From Eggerthellaceae bacterium (GTDB taxonomy: Bacteria > Actinomycetota > Coriobacteriia > Coriobacteriales > Eggerthellaceae): a DNA stretch of 34,308 bases. Position 1 is the first letter of the stretch. Each line of letters begins with the position of its first letter. The notes under the pieces were generated by a model. It was not told the DNA's origin. It saw nothing but the letters and a program-made list of their open reading frames with translations, and ran no database searches. Both the position numbers and the translations under genes were made by a program. Below, piece by piece: positions 22,634 to 31,646 of the stretch. The stretch is from contig JAUNGO010000008.1 of the NCBI GenBank assembly GCA_030524475.1, forward strand, positions 1 to 34,308. Direction: 5' to 3'.

Positions 22634-23674
22634 TCAATCTTCCTCCGCAGCCTCGTCAAGCGCGCGGTACTCGGCGCTCAGTTCTGCCGCCAGTTCCTCT
22701 TTGCTCGGCAGATAGGGCAGGTATTTCGCCGCAAACACTTGGTCGTTGCCCTCGGGCAGGGTGTACTCAACAATGGAATCGCTCTTGTCGGCGCACAAAA
22801 CGATGCCAATGGGCGGGTTGTCCCCTTCGTTCATCAACTCGCGCGTGTAGTAGTTCACGTACATCTGCATTTGTCCGAGGTCTTGATGCGTGAGATCGCC
22901 CATCTTGAGGTCGATGAGCACGAAACAACGCATGAGATAGTTGTAGAACACGAGGTCGATATAGAAGTGCCTACCGTCAAACGTGATGCGCTTCTGGCGC
23001 GCCTCGAAGGCGAATCCACGGCCCAGCTCAAGCAGGAAGCGCTGCAAGTGAGTGATAAGCGCCTGCTCTAAGTCGCTCTCACGGAAGGCGGCGTCGTCCG
23101 AGAAACCCAAAAACTCAAGCACGTAGGGGTCGCGGATGATATCTTCCGGGCGTTTCGGCGGTGCGGTCTTTGAGATTTCCGCCGCCACCGTCTCCTTGTC
23201 TCGGCTGGCAAGCAGGCGCTCGCGAAACATCGTATTTATCTGGCGTTCGAGCTGACGCGTGCTCCAATGCGACTCGGCACACTCGTTCATGTACCACTCG
23301 CGCGCCTCGGCATCAGGAATACGCGACAACCTGCGGTAATGCGTCCAACTCAATTCGGTACGCAGTGCGTTCCGAATTGGGAACGCAAGGTAAAATTGGC
23401 GCATAAACCGAAGGTTTCGAATGTCGAAGCCCTTCCCGAAGTCCTCCGTGAGCCTTGCCGAGAGCCCTTCCAGCAGCGCTTCGCCGTACTCGGCGCGCTC
23501 TTCGCCGCCCTGCTGCTCGACAATGCTTTTGCCTATCTCCCAGTACGCCTCGACCATCGCGAAGTTGACCGCGGCATATGCCCTGTTGCGAGCAGCGTTA
23601 AGAATCGACGAAACCTGCTGATAAAAGCCCTCGGGAAGAAGAGCCGCACTTCCTTGCTTTGCCAGATCTCCCAT
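22634..23674 (-). CDS. YhcG/DUF1016-family PD-(D/E)XK nuclease
   Basis: A 346-residue protein with the two-part layout of the YhcG family. The N-terminal DUF1016 part (about 15-160) includes YWEIGKSIVE, GFDIRNLRFMRQFY and the LSWTHYRRLSRI block. The C-terminal PD-(D/E)XK nuclease part (about 180-325) has FYIDLVFYN with Asp240 and IDLKMGD with Asp255 and Lys257. The start is supported by GGAGGGG five bases before ATG 23674. These proteins are frequent passengers of defence and mobile regions and are thought to act on DNA, but their role is not settled. It stands alone, next to a structured repeat. Confidence 0.9.
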   Translation of the reverse strand: MGDLAKQGSAALLPEGFYQQVSSILNAARNRAYAAVNFAMVEAYWEIGKSIVEQQGGEERAEYGEALLEGLSARLTEDFGKGFDIRNLRFMRQFYLAFPIRNALRTELSWTHYRRLSRIPDAEAREWYMNECAESHWSTRQLERQINTMFRERLLASRDKETVAAEISKTAPPKRPEDIIRDPYVLEFLGFSDDAAFRESDLEQALITHLQRFLLELGRGFAFEARQKRITFDGRHFYIDLVFYNYLMRCFVLIDLKMGDLTHQDLGQMQMYVNYYTRELMNEGDNPPIGIVLCADKSDSIVEYTLPEGNDQVFAAKYLPYLPSKEELAAELSAEYRALDEAAEED

Positions 23675-23736
23675 ACCTACCCCTCCAAATCTGCCGCAAT
23701 GGCGTCAATTTACTCACGCAGCTCCGCTGAACAGGC

Positions 23737-23927
23737 GGCTCGGGATGCGTTGGACGGGAGGTCCAGCACAAACTATCACCGCAGCAGCAAGGAGGCTCGG
23801 GGCGTGTTGGGCGGGAGGTTGCCCCGCGCGCAGGTTGCGCAGCGACTGAAACAGTCCAGTGGACTGTTTCACAAAGCAAGCCATTGCTTGAGCACGGGGC
23901 AGCCTCCCGCCCAACGCGCCCCGAGCC
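23737..23927. repeat. Multi-hairpin repeat element (MITE/REP-like)
   Basis: Outer arms 23794-23826 and 23895-23927 are 33-bp reverse complements apart from two G-U type differences. Inside lie a perfect 12-bp hairpin with a one-base centre (23847-23858 with 23860-23871) and a 6-bp hairpin (23874-23879 with 23884-23889). A degenerate direct copy of the left arm precedes it at 23737-23766. No protein is supported. The length, the nested stems and the partial tandem copy suggest a mobile miniature repeat or a structured RNA between the nuclease gene and nagA. Confidence 0.8.
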
Positions 23928-23955
23928 ACCCAACCGCGCAGTTTGCGCAAGTCCC

Positions 23956-25074
23956 CTACAGCGCCTTGCCGCGCAGGATTACTTGCTTTACCTCGAGCGT
24001 TTCCTTGTCGAGCAGCACAGCGTTGGCGACCGCGCCGGCGGCCAGCGTGCCGTACTTCCCTTCCAGCCCCAGCGCGCGCGCCGGGTTCACGGACGCGGCC
24101 TTCACGGCGCTTGCCAGCGGAATGTCCATGTCGCACACCGCCACGTGCATGCAGCGCATAAGGTCGCTTACCGAGCCTGCCAGGTTGCCCGCCTCGATGG
24201 TGGCCACCGGGCCGCGCACCGTGACGTCCTGGCCGCCCAGGTCGTACACGCCGTCGCCCAAGCCCGCCGCGCGCAGCGTGTCGGAGATCAAGATCATGCG
24301 GTCGTCGCCGAACATATTGAACGCCAGGCGCACCATCGCGGGATGGATGTGCACGCCGTCGGCGATAATCTCGGCCGTCACGTTGTCGCGCTCCGCCGCT
24401 GCGGGGATGGGGCCGGGCTTGCGGTGGTGCATCGGGTCCATAGCGTTGTACAAGTGCGTAAGGTGCCGCGCGCCCAGCTCGAAAGCGCGAGCAGCCGTGT
24501 CGTAGTCGGTGCAGGTGTGCGCAAGCGAGATGCGCACCTCGTCGTGCATTTCCTCAATAAAAGCGTCGGCGCCCTCAACCTCGGGCGCAATGTCGACCAG
24601 CTTGAACAGGCCGCCTGCACGCTTCTGCAGACGACGGAACTCGGCGGCGTCGGGGTTGCGCACGTACTCGGGGTTCTGCGCGCCCACCTTCGACGGCGAG
24701 ATGTAGGGGCCCTCCATGTTGATACCCACCAGGTCGGCCTCGCTGTCGGTCGGAACGTAGGCCGCCGCCGCGTCGGCCGCGGCGCTCAGGATTTCCTCGG
24801 AAAGCGTCATGGTGGCGGGGCACATGGCGCACACGCCGCGCGACGCCTCGTAGGCACCCATCTTGTGCAAGCCGTCTAAGTCGCCGTCGGAAATGTCTCC
24901 CCCGGCGCTGCCGTGGAAGTGCAGATCGACCAAACCGGGAATCACGTAGCAACCCGACGCGTCGACGACCTCGGAGCCCGCAGCCGCCTCATCGGCGAAC
25001 ACGCCGCCGTCGATGCACACGTTGCGCTCGGCAAACCCCGAGCCGTCAAACGCCAAACCACCCTTGATGATCAT
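23956..25074 (-). CDS. nagA: N-acetylglucosamine-6-phosphate deacetylase
   Basis: A 372-residue amidohydrolase that converts GlcNAc-6-phosphate to glucosamine-6-phosphate and acetate in the cytoplasm. Metal and catalytic residues are in place: HFHG (His52, His54), Glu121 in MEGPYISP, His186, the HLTHLYNAM block with His207, and catalytic Asp265 in LISDTLRAAG. Length is normal. It lies downstream of nagB on the same strand, 103 bases apart, with a palindromic repeat in the gap, and probably forms an operon with it. With the epimerase and kinase at 12-15 kb it completes a path from ManNAc or GlcNAc to central metabolism. Confidence 0.95.
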   Translation of the reverse strand: MIIKGGLAFDGSGFAERNVCIDGGVFADEAAAGSEVVDASGCYVIPGLVDLHFHGSAGGDISDGDLDGLHKMGAYEASRGVCAMCPATMTLSEEILSAAADAAAAYVPTDSEADLVGINMEGPYISPSKVGAQNPEYVRNPDAAEFRRLQKRAGGLFKLVDIAPEVEGADAFIEEMHDEVRISLAHTCTDYDTAARAFELGARHLTHLYNAMDPMHHRKPGPIPAAAERDNVTAEIIADGVHIHPAMVRLAFNMFGDDRMILISDTLRAAGLGDGVYDLGGQDVTVRGPVATIEAGNLAGSVSDLMRCMHVAVCDMDIPLASAVKAASVNPARALGLEGKYGTLAAGAVANAVLLDKETLEVKQVILRGKAL

Positions 25075-25128
25075 GTCAAACCTTTCCTTGTCAACAGTAT
25101 GTATACCCCTTGCACCGCACGCGGCGGC

Positions 25129-25180
25129 GGCAAGGGCATGGCCCTTGCCCTACGAAGGGACGCCCAAAGCCCTTGCCCTA
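25129..25180. repeat. Palindromic repeat between nagB and nagA
   Basis: GGCAAGGGC (25129-25137) and GCCCTTGCC (25141-25149) enclose ATG; a further half-copy, GCCCTTGCCCTA, sits at 25169-25180, and its last three bases form the nagB stop codon. The string GCCCTTGCCCTACGA is shared with 13455-13469. Confidence 0.85.
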
Positions 25181-25909
25181 CAGGTCGAGCTTCGAGCCGG
25201 CCTCGGCATCCACGATCACCGTCACGTTCGGGTGGAACTGCAGCACCGACGCGGGCACCTCCGGCGTCACCGGGCCGAAGAACGCGCGCTTCACGATGTC
25301 GGCCTTGCCTTCGCCGTTCGCCACCACCAAAATCTCGCGCGCCTTCATGATGGTACCAATGCCCATCGTGTACGCCTCGCGCGGCACCTCGTCGATCGAG
25401 TCGAACAGGCGGCTGTTGGCATTGATGGTGCTTTCCGTCAGCTGCACGCAGTGGGTCGTCTTGGGAAACTCCTCGCACGGCTCGTTGAAGCCGATGTGCC
25501 CGTTGTGCCCGAGGCCCAGAAGCTGCAGGTCAACTCCGCCCGCCGCGTCGATGGCCTCCTCGTAGGCAGTACACGCCGCCTCGGCGTCGGCGCAGGCGCC
25601 GTCGGGCACGTGCGTGCGCGCCTTGTCGATGTCTACGTGGTCGAACAGGTTGTCGTTCATGAAGTAGCGGTAGCTTTGCACGTGGTCACCGGGAAGCCCG
25701 CGGTACTCGTCCAGGTTGTACGTGTCGACGTCGGCGAAGCTGATCTTGCCCGCCGCGCAATCCTTCACCAGCTCGGCGTACAGACCGATCGGCGTCGAGC
25801 CGGTGGCCAGCCCCAGCACGCAGTCGGGCTTCTCCGACACGAGCGTTGAGATCACGTCGGCTGCCGCGCGGCTCATCTTCTCATAGTCGTCGGTCACGAT
25901 GATGTTCAT
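25178..25909 (-). CDS. nagB: Glucosamine-6-phosphate deaminase
   Basis: A 243-residue enzyme that converts glucosamine-6-phosphate to fructose-6-phosphate and ammonia. Landmarks: ATGSTP (phosphate loop, 35-40), NLDEY with Asp67, and GLGHNGHIGFNEP with Asn136, His138 and Glu143; Asn in place of the enterobacterial Asp is usual in Gram-positive forms. The start at ATG 25909 follows AGGGGAGC at good spacing; an open frame beyond it is not coding. It lacks the C-terminal allosteric extension of the E. coli enzyme. It precedes nagA and is probably the first gene of a nagBA operon. Confidence 0.95.
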   Translation of the reverse strand: MNIIVTDDYEKMSRAAADVISTLVSEKPDCVLGLATGSTPIGLYAELVKDCAAGKISFADVDTYNLDEYRGLPGDHVQSYRYFMNDNLFDHVDIDKARTHVPDGACADAEAACTAYEEAIDAAGGVDLQLLGLGHNGHIGFNEPCEEFPKTTHCVQLTESTINANSRLFDSIDEVPREAYTMGIGTIMKAREILVVANGEGKADIVKRAFFGPVTPEVPASVLQFHPNVTVIVDAEAGSKLDL

Positions 25910-26016
25910 GTTTGCTCCCCTTTTCTCGGTTGCCAATTTCCCTATCACGCTCGCGGGGTTTGCGCAGGCCAGCCCCTCACGTGCCGCTGCGAACCCCGAC
26001 GTTTGAGCTTTACGCT

Positions 26017-28194
26017 TTACGTCCAGAACTGGAACGTCTCGATTATCTCCTGATACGCCCACAAGTATATATCGGAATACCAACCCGTTTCCGGCACGAA
26101 GCACAAAAGCGAGCTGTACAGCACGCTCAACGTCACCAGCGCCAGCAGCACCTTCATGGCGATGTCGCGCGCGGCGCCGCGTTCGGGCAGGTTCTCGTTC
26201 ACGATGAAGCACAGAAGCACCGCCGCCGACAGGAACATGAAGCTGAAGTCGGCGTAGTAGCGTTGCAGGATGCCCGCCATCTCCGCGTCGAGCAGCGCCA
26301 CCACGATGCCCGACACCACAAGCACCAGGATAACGCCCCATACGGTGCGCGTGGCACGCTGGGCGCTACGCAGCGCCAGGATGCGCCGCGAGAACGGCAG
26401 CACCCACAAAAGCGGCAGGCACGCGAAGATGCCGCCGAAGGTGACTTCCTTGATGGTTTGCCCCATGTAGGTAGTGTCGAAGTCAACTGCCTGGATGAAC
26501 GGGAACACGCCCGTGACGTTAGGCGCTTGCAGGAAGTACGCGAACAACGCCGGCGCCAAACGACCCACGTTCATGCCGCGCTTGGTCATGTCGTTCACCG
26601 TGAGGTTGTAGTTCGCGCCGAAGTCGGTGACCGATCCGAAGCGCGCGTAGTTATATCCCATGATGCCCGCCGCCACGACGACGTACGGCGCCACGAGGCA
26701 GGCGAACTCGCGCGCCCCCGCCGGCGTGAACAGGCGCCGCTTCGTGATGTAGGTGCGCCAAAACAGCGGAAACGCCACGAGCGACAGCACGAGCAACTGC
26801 GGGCGGCACCCCGCCACCAGCGCCATGCACAGCGACCCCGCGAAGAACCACGCGCTCGCGTGTCTCGACGCGCGCCCGCGCACCCAGCAGTACAGCCCCC
26901 ACGCCGAAAACGCCAATCCGCACATGATGGGCAGCGAGTAGAACGTGGGGAACTTCACCAAATACAAGATGCCGCAGCACGTGATAAGCGGGATTTGCAG
27001 CAGCAGGTAGAGCCCTAAGCTCACACGCTTGAAGTGGTAGCGCGCAAAGCGGTCGAGCAGCGCCGAGATGCCGAGGATGAACGCCAGCGCCATGACGAGC
27101 ACGCCGATGGCGGTGGGGAAATTCGCGCCCGTGAGCAAGTAGAACGGCAGGTAGAACAACACCACGGGCACCACGCCGAAGTACACGTAGTAGTGCCCGT
27201 CGTAGTACGCCACGTCGAACAGGTACGCCTCGCCCGTCTCCTTCTGGAGCTCGTCGCGCGCGCCCTTGTCGTAGGGATCGTTCATGTTCTGCAGCCACTC
27301 GGGAGGCTCTTCGTCAAGATAGAGCTGGCCTTTGGCCATCGCGCGCGCCAGCTCGGCGTACTGCTGCGCGTTGTCGCCCCCCACCTCAAACGTGTTGACG
27401 AGCGAGTGGCCGTCCCACGAGCCGTAGTTGTAGCTCGACGTGGCCACGCCCACCAAGTTCGAGCCGAAGAACAGAAACGAGGTGACGAGCGCCATCTCGA
27501 CCGCCACCGTGCCGATGATGCCCGCCTTCGAGCGACGCGGGTTCTCCACGATGTTGATGCGGTAGATGGCCGAGCGCGGGCGAAACATAAACGCCAGCAG
27601 CAGAACGCCGAACGTCACGAGGAAGCGCGCCTGGCTGAACGTGAAGGGGTGCTGCGCGTTGAGCGACACCGTCCACAGCTTGATGGGATAGCTCACGTCG
27701 TCGCCCGTCACCTCGATGCGCAAGTTGGTGACGTAACCCGACGTGTTCAGGTTGATGTACTCGCTTTGCGTGACCACGGTGGACACGTTAACCTCCGGTA
27801 CGCCCACGGTGTACTCGGTTGAGTCGAAGTAGGTGTGGTGCGCGTCGTCGGTGAACTGAATCTTGATCGTGAGGTTTTGCGCCGGTTGGTTGGAGTCGAA
27901 GTCGATGCGAATGTTTTTGACCTCGGTGTTGAGGTTCGTGAACTCCATCACGTTGTCGACTTCCGTCAGGCGGAACAAATCGTCGCTCCCCTGCGCAAGC
28001 TCGATGCGGTCCTTGAGGTTGATGGGCTTGTTGTTGCGCGTGGCGAAGTAGTTGAAGTTGAAGACGAACGTTTCCAGCAAAAGCGCCACGACGAACAGCA
28101 CCGCCACCGACTTCACGATATGCAGAATCGACGCGCGGTGCGGCTGCACAGAGCGCTCGTACACGTAGGCGATGTTCTGTCGGACGGTAGGCAT
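26017..28194 (-). CDS. Large multispanning membrane protein, possible GT-C glycosyltransferase
   Basis: A 725-residue protein. After a short cytoplasmic tail and one membrane helix (about 28-45) comes an external beta-rich domain (about 55-190), then roughly ten more helices. The first large loop after the early helices holds acidic and aromatic residues (WDGHSLVNTFEVGGDNAQQY, then NDPYDKGARDELQ, then YYDGHYYVYFGVVPVVLFYLPF), a layout seen in GT-C enzymes that use lipid-linked sugars. No nucleotide-sugar motif is present. The start at ATG 28194 is favoured because TATAAT lies only nine bases upstream, giving a leaderless or nearly leaderless transcript; a longer frame to 28287 runs through the terminator. 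The role may be in cell-surface glycan assembly; this is uncertain. Confidence 0.8.
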   Translation of the reverse strand: MPTVRQNIAYVYERSVQPHRASILHIVKSVAVLFVVALLLETFVFNFNYFATRNNKPINLKDRIELAQGSDDLFRLTEVDNVMEFTNLNTEVKNIRIDFDSNQPAQNLTIKIQFTDDAHHTYFDSTEYTVGVPEVNVSTVVTQSEYINLNTSGYVTNLRIEVTGDDVSYPIKLWTVSLNAQHPFTFSQARFLVTFGVLLLAFMFRPRSAIYRINIVENPRRSKAGIIGTVAVEMALVTSFLFFGSNLVGVATSSYNYGSWDGHSLVNTFEVGGDNAQQYAELARAMAKGQLYLDEEPPEWLQNMNDPYDKGARDELQKETGEAYLFDVAYYDGHYYVYFGVVPVVLFYLPFYLLTGANFPTAIGVLVMALAFILGISALLDRFARYHFKRVSLGLYLLLQIPLITCCGILYLVKFPTFYSLPIMCGLAFSAWGLYCWVRGRASRHASAWFFAGSLCMALVAGCRPQLLVLSLVAFPLFWRTYITKRRLFTPAGAREFACLVAPYVVVAAGIMGYNYARFGSVTDFGANYNLTVNDMTKRGMNVGRLAPALFAYFLQAPNVTGVFPFIQAVDFDTTYMGQTIKEVTFGGIFACLPLLWVLPFSRRILALRSAQRATRTVWGVILVLVVSGIVVALLDAEMAGILQRYYADFSFMFLSAAVLLCFIVNENLPERGAARDIAMKVLLALVTLSVLYSSLLCFVPETGWYSDIYLWAYQEIIETFQFWT

Positions 28195-28203
28195 ACAGAC
28201 GAT

Positions 28204-28209
28204 ATTATA
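28204..28209 (-). promoter_or_regulatory. -10 element TATAAT of the membrane-protein gene
   Basis: On the minus strand TATAAT ends nine bases before ATG 28194, so transcription would begin two or three bases before the start codon. The region 18 bases upstream reads TTAAAA and lies in the loop of the adk terminator. No ribosome site is present, which agrees with leaderless translation. Confidence 0.5.
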
Positions 28210-28213
28210 GAAG

Positions 28214-28248
28214 AAAACCCGCGCCAGTTTTAAGCTGACGCGGGTTTT
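28214..28248 (-). terminator. Terminator after adk
   Basis: The 14-base arms 28214-28227 and 28235-28248 pair with one G-U on the minus-strand transcript, with a seven-base loop and TTTTCTTCT following. It closes the spc-secY-adk transcript, 50 bases after the adk stop. Confidence 0.85.
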
Positions 28249-28297
28249 AAGACGTGACAAATGACCTGTCCCTTTGTCATGGGGCAAGCGGAACTAT

Positions 28298-28924
28298 CTA
28301 AAGCTTCAAGGCTTCCTTAACGTCGGTGTAGACCACCTGCGGGTCGCGGTCGCCGTCGATGGTGACGAGCAGCTCGCAGCCGCGATAGTAGTCGATCAGC
28401 GGGCTCGTGGACTTCTCGTACACGTCGAGGCGGTTGCGCACCGTGGTCTCGTTGTCGTCGTCGCGCTGGTACATCTCGCCGCCGCACTTCGGGCACGCGG
28501 CGTCGGCCGCCGTGCCGATGTGGCCGCACTCCTTGCACATGCGGCGCGAGCACAAACGGTTCACGATAACCTCAGGGTCGACGTCGATGAGCAGCGCCGC
28601 GTCCAGCGGGCGACCCAGCTCGGAGAGCATCGTGTCGAGCGCCACGGCCTGCGTGGTCGTGCGCGGGAAACCGTCGAGGATAACGCCCTTCTCGGTGTCG
28701 GGCTGCTGAATGCGCTCTTTCATGAGATCGATGATGAGGTCGTCGGGAACGAGATCGCCGGCGTCCATGTAGCTTTTCGCCTTCACACCGAGCGGGGTTT
28801 GGTTCTTCACGGCAGCGCGCAGAATGTCGCCCGTGGAAATGTGGCAAAGCCCCTCTTCCTCGACGAGCTTCGCTGCCTGCGTGCCCTTGCCTGCGCCAGG
28901 CGCGCCCAGCAACACAATGTTCAT
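28298..28924 (-). CDS. adk: Adenylate kinase
   Basis: A 208-residue enzyme that interconverts ATP plus AMP with two ADP. The P-loop reads GAPGAGKGTQ (8-17); the AMP site STGDILR and the DGFPRT motif are intact; the long LID carries four cysteines (MCKECG and CPKCGG), the zinc-binding form common in Gram-positives. It follows secY on the same strand, 110 bases away, the classical spc-operon order. The map and infA genes that often come next are not here. Confidence 0.97.
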   Translation of the reverse strand: MNIVLLGAPGAGKGTQAAKLVEEEGLCHISTGDILRAAVKNQTPLGVKAKSYMDAGDLVPDDLIIDLMKERIQQPDTEKGVILDGFPRTTTQAVALDTMLSELGRPLDAALLIDVDPEVIVNRLCSRRMCKECGHIGTAADAACPKCGGEMYQRDDDNETTVRNRLDVYEKSTSPLIDYYRGCELLVTIDGDRDPQVVYTDVKEALKL

Positions 28925-28981
28925 GTCAGTAAGTCCTTTCCATGGTGGATAAAACTCGATGCCGATATTCTAACAAAGCAA

Positions 28982-29005
28982 GACCCGCCTCAACCGAGGC
29001 GGGTC
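28982..29005 (-). terminator. Hairpin between secY and adk
   Basis: GACCCGCCTC (28982-28991) and GAGGCGGGTC (28996-29005) form a perfect 10-bp stem; on the minus-strand transcript it is followed by TTGCTTTGTT. It is probably an attenuator or partial terminator, after which adk may have its own start (TAGAAT lies just beyond). Confidence 0.7.
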
Positions 29006-29034
29006 CGTTTCTCCAATCAACCTGCGAGATTTCT

Positions 29035-30315
29035 CTACTTAAAGAAACCGTCGTAGTTGTGCTGCTTCAACTGGCTTTCGACCTTGCTCATGGTGTCGAG
29101 CGCAACACCGATCATGATGAGGATCGACGTGCCGCCGAACGACTGGATGAGCTGGTTGCCCGTGAAGTAGAAGATGATCGTCGGCACCACGGCGATGGCG
29201 GCGATGAAAAAGCCGCCGGGCAGCGTGATGCGGTGGATCACGTTCTTGATGTAGGTGACCGTCGCCGAACCAGGACGCACGCCCGGGATAAAGCCGCCCT
29301 GCTTGCGCAGGTTGTCGGCCGTCTCCTCGGGGTTGAACACCATCGAGGTGTAGAAGTACGCGAAGAACACGATCAGCACCAGCGTGAGGATCCAGTTCAC
29401 CACGCCCGTGGAGCACCAGTTCGCAAACGTGGTCAGCCAATCCACGTTGAAGATGGCGGCCAGCTGCGCCGGGAAGTAGATGATGCAGCTTGCGAAGATG
29501 ATCGGGATAACGCCCGCCGCGTTCACCTTCAGCGGAATGTAGGTGGACTGCCCGCCCATCATCTTGCGACCCTGCACGCGCTTGGCGTAGTTCACCGGGA
29601 TACGGCGCTGCGCACGCTCAACGTAGATGATCAGCGGGATGCACACGAGCACCACCGCCAAAATGACCACGGTAAGCGCAATGCCCGTGCCCAAGTCGCT
29701 CGTCAGGTTGACCGACGAGAAGATAGCGGAAGGCACGCGCGACACGATGCTCACGAAGATGATGAGCGACATGCCGTTGCCGATGCCGCGCTGGGTGATG
29801 AGCTCGCCCATCCACATGATGAACGCCGTGCCCGCCACCAGCGTGAACACGATGATGACGTCGGTGAGAATCTCAGGCACCTCACTGGAGAACACCACGC
29901 CGTACGCCGGAGACTTGAACAGCAGCAGGTAGCCGATGGCGTTGATCAAGCCCAAGCCCAGCGTCAGGTAACGCGTGACCTGCGTGATCTTCTTGCGACC
30001 GGCGTCGCCCTCGCGCGCCCAACGTCCCACGGCGGGAATAACGCCCTGCATCAGCTGCATGATGATCGATGCGGTGATGTAGGGCATGATGCCCAGCGAG
30101 AACACCGAGAAGTTCGACAACGCACCACCCGTGAACAGGTCGAGCATGGTCATGGCAACGCCCGTGTCGGCAAACGCCGTGGCGAAGTCATGGAACGGAA
30201 TGCCCGGAACCGGCACGTAGGCGCCAAAGCGGTAAAGCGCAAGGATAGCCAGCGTAAACAGGATCTTCTTACGCAGCTCAGGCACCTTGAATGCGTCAAT
30301 CAGGGAGCTTAGCAA
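29035..30315 (-). CDS. secY: Preprotein translocase subunit SecY
   Basis: A 426-residue protein with ten membrane helices forming the Sec channel. Recognisable segments: N-terminal [31 protein letters not shown], the VPVNYAKR-type cytoplasmic loop ([10 protein letters not shown]), and the C-terminal [18 protein letters not shown]. The start is TTG 30315, overlapping the rplO stop by seven bases, with AGGAAAGG ten bases upstream inside rplO, so the two are translationally coupled. Confidence 0.97.
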   Translation of the reverse strand: MLSSLIDAFKVPELRKKILFTLAILALYRFGAYVPVPGIPFHDFATAFADTGVAMTMLDLFTGGALSNFSVFSLGIMPYITASIIMQLMQGVIPAVGRWAREGDAGRKKITQVTRYLTLGLGLINAIGYLLLFKSPAYGVVFSSEVPEILTDVIIVFTLVAGTAFIMWMGELITQRGIGNGMSLIIFVSIVSRVPSAIFSSVNLTSDLGTGIALTVVILAVVLVCIPLIIYVERAQRRIPVNYAKRVQGRKMMGGQSTYIPLKVNAAGVIPIIFASCIIYFPAQLAAIFNVDWLTTFANWCSTGVVNWILTLVLIVFFAYFYTSMVFNPEETADNLRKQGGFIPGVRPGSATVTYIKNVIHRITLPGGFFIAAIAVVPTIIFYFTGNQLIQSFGGTSILIMIGVALDTMSKVESQLKQHNYDGFFK

Positions 30316-30758
30316 GGCTCTTCGACCTTTCCTCCAGCTGCTTCGATCTTAGCCTGAGCAGAAGCAGAAACCTTATCGACCTTAACGGTGAGAGCCTTCG
30401 TGATCTCGCCGTCGCCAAGCACCTTCACCAGCGAGTCGGAGTGCTTGATGATGCCCTTCGCCGCCAGGGAGTCGCCGTCGACCACGTCGCCGGCCTCGAA
30501 CTTCTCCTCGAGACGGCTCACGTTCACCGGCAGGTACTCCACGCGGTTGGGGTTGCGGAAACCAGGGAGCTTCGGCAGACGACGGGCGAGCGGCGTCTGA
30601 CCACCCTCGAAGCCCGGGCCCTTGCCGCCGCCGGAGCGCGACTTCTGGCCGTTCATGCCGCGACCAGCGGTCTTGCCGTGGCCCGACGCGGGGCCGCGAC
30701 CAACGCGCTTGCGCTTCTTCTTCGAGCCCTCAGCCGGCTTCAAGTCTTTAAGTTCCAT
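30309..30758 (-). CDS. rplO: 50S ribosomal protein L15
   Basis: A 149-residue protein with the standard Gly/Lys/Arg-rich N-terminus ([20 protein letters not shown]) and the [20 protein letters not shown] core. The start at ATG 30758 has AAGGAG upstream; the open frame to 30863 adds non-family residues. It overlaps secY and is preceded by a 158-bp structured spacer. Confidence 0.97.
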   Translation of the reverse strand: MELKDLKPAEGSKKKRKRVGRGPASGHGKTAGRGMNGQKSRSGGGKGPGFEGGQTPLARRLPKLPGFRNPNRVEYLPVNVSRLEEKFEAGDVVDGDSLAAKGIIKHSDSLVKVLGDGEITKALTVKVDKVSASAQAKIEAAGGKVEEPC

Positions 30759-30916
30759 TTGTTTTCTCCTTGTGTTCGCTTCGGACGAGGCGCTTCCCCG
30801 CCCGATGCTGGCAGCTCGCCGCCAGCTAACTTCCGAATACCACATCAGTCGACGCACCCCCAAGGCGCGCCGACTGACACTTGCAGTTCAGGCAGAAGAC
30901 GTTTCCGCCTACAACT
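30759..30916 (-). other. 158-bp spacer between rpmD and rplO with hairpins
   Basis: No gene is seen. Arms 30845-30855 and 30867-30877 pair on the minus strand with one G-U, and CTGGC/GCCAG (from about 30808 to 30825) form a second small stem. Ribosomal genes here are usually almost contiguous, so this is unusually long; it may hold a regulatory or processing element. Confidence 0.5.
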
Positions 30917-31108
30917 TTAGATCTCCTCGACGGTGATCAAGTGCTTCACTTTGAAGATCATGCCGCGCACGGATTCGTTGTCGACGATGTCGTGCGTGCG
31001 GCCGATTTTGCCGAGGCCGAGAGCCTTGAGCGTCTTGCCCTGGTCGGCAGGACGACCCACGGCGCTTTTCACCTGCGTGAGGCGCAGAGTCTTTTTAGCG
31101 TCAGACAT
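30917..31108 (-). CDS. rpmD: 50S ribosomal protein L30
   Basis: A 63-residue protein matching bacterial L30 over its full length (LRLTQVKSAVGRPADQGKTL, then GLGKIGRTHDIVDNESVRGM). Its ATG overlaps the rpsE stop by one base (TAATG), so translation is coupled. Confidence 0.97.
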   Translation of the reverse strand: MSDAKKTLRLTQVKSAVGRPADQGKTLKALGLGKIGRTHDIVDNESVRGMIFKVKHLITVEEI

Positions 31109-31635
31109 TACTTCTGCTCCTTCCAGCCAAAGATCTCGCCCACCGAGCGGTCGCGACGAGCGGCGATCTCCGCAGGGCTCTCAAGCTCCTGCAGGCCCGC
31201 GGCGGCGGCCTTCACGATGTTCATGGCGTTGTCGGTGCCGAGCGACTTGCCGATGACGTTCTTCACGCCGGCAAGCTCGAGCAGCGGACGCACCGAGCCG
31301 CCGGTGATGATACCGGTACCGGGAACGGCCGGCTTCAGCAGCACGCGGCCCGCGCCGTACTCGCCGAGCACCTCGTGAGGAATGGTGCCCTCCTCGGTGA
31401 TCGGCACGGTGAACATATTCTTCTTCGCGTCTTCGACGCCCTTCTTGATGGCGGTGGGAACCTCGGCAGACTTGCCCATGCCCACGCCGACGTTGCCCTT
31501 GCCGTCGCCGACGACCACAAGCGCCGTAAGCTGCATGCGGCGGCCGCCTTTCACGGTCTTGGACACACGGTTGATGCTGACAACGCGCTCCTGAAGCTCA
31601 GGGATAGCGTTCTCCTGCTGTTGTTTACGAGCCAT
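31108..31635 (-). CDS. rpsE: 30S ribosomal protein S5
   Basis: A 175-residue protein with the S5 double-stranded-RNA-binding N-domain ([20 protein letters not shown]) and the C-domain ([20 protein letters not shown]). It helps build the decoding site of the small subunit. The start lies 11 bases after the rplR stop. Confidence 0.97.
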   Translation of the reverse strand: MARKQQQENAIPELQERVVSINRVSKTVKGGRRMQLTALVVVGDGKGNVGVGMGKSAEVPTAIKKGVEDAKKNMFTVPITEEGTIPHEVLGEYGAGRVLLKPAVPGTGIITGGSVRPLLELAGVKNVIGKSLGTDNAMNIVKAAAAGLQELESPAEIAARRDRSVGEIFGWKEQK

Positions 31636-31646
31636 TACACCCTCCC

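Noticed and set aside
23737..23927. CRISPR array
   Set aside because: Repeated segments are inverted and nested, not evenly spaced direct repeats with unique spacers, and no cas gene is present.
23598..24136. Minus-strand frames across the multi-hairpin element
   Set aside because: Cys/Pro/Arg-rich translations of repeat DNA without ribosome sites; treated as spurious.
25910..26341. Upstream extension of the nagB frame
   Set aside because: Overlaps the next gene and is not family-like; ATG 25909 has a good ribosome site and the standard N-terminus.
28942..30312. Plus-strand open frame (456 codons) opposite secY
   Set aside because: Asp/His/Arg-rich antisense of a complete SecY.
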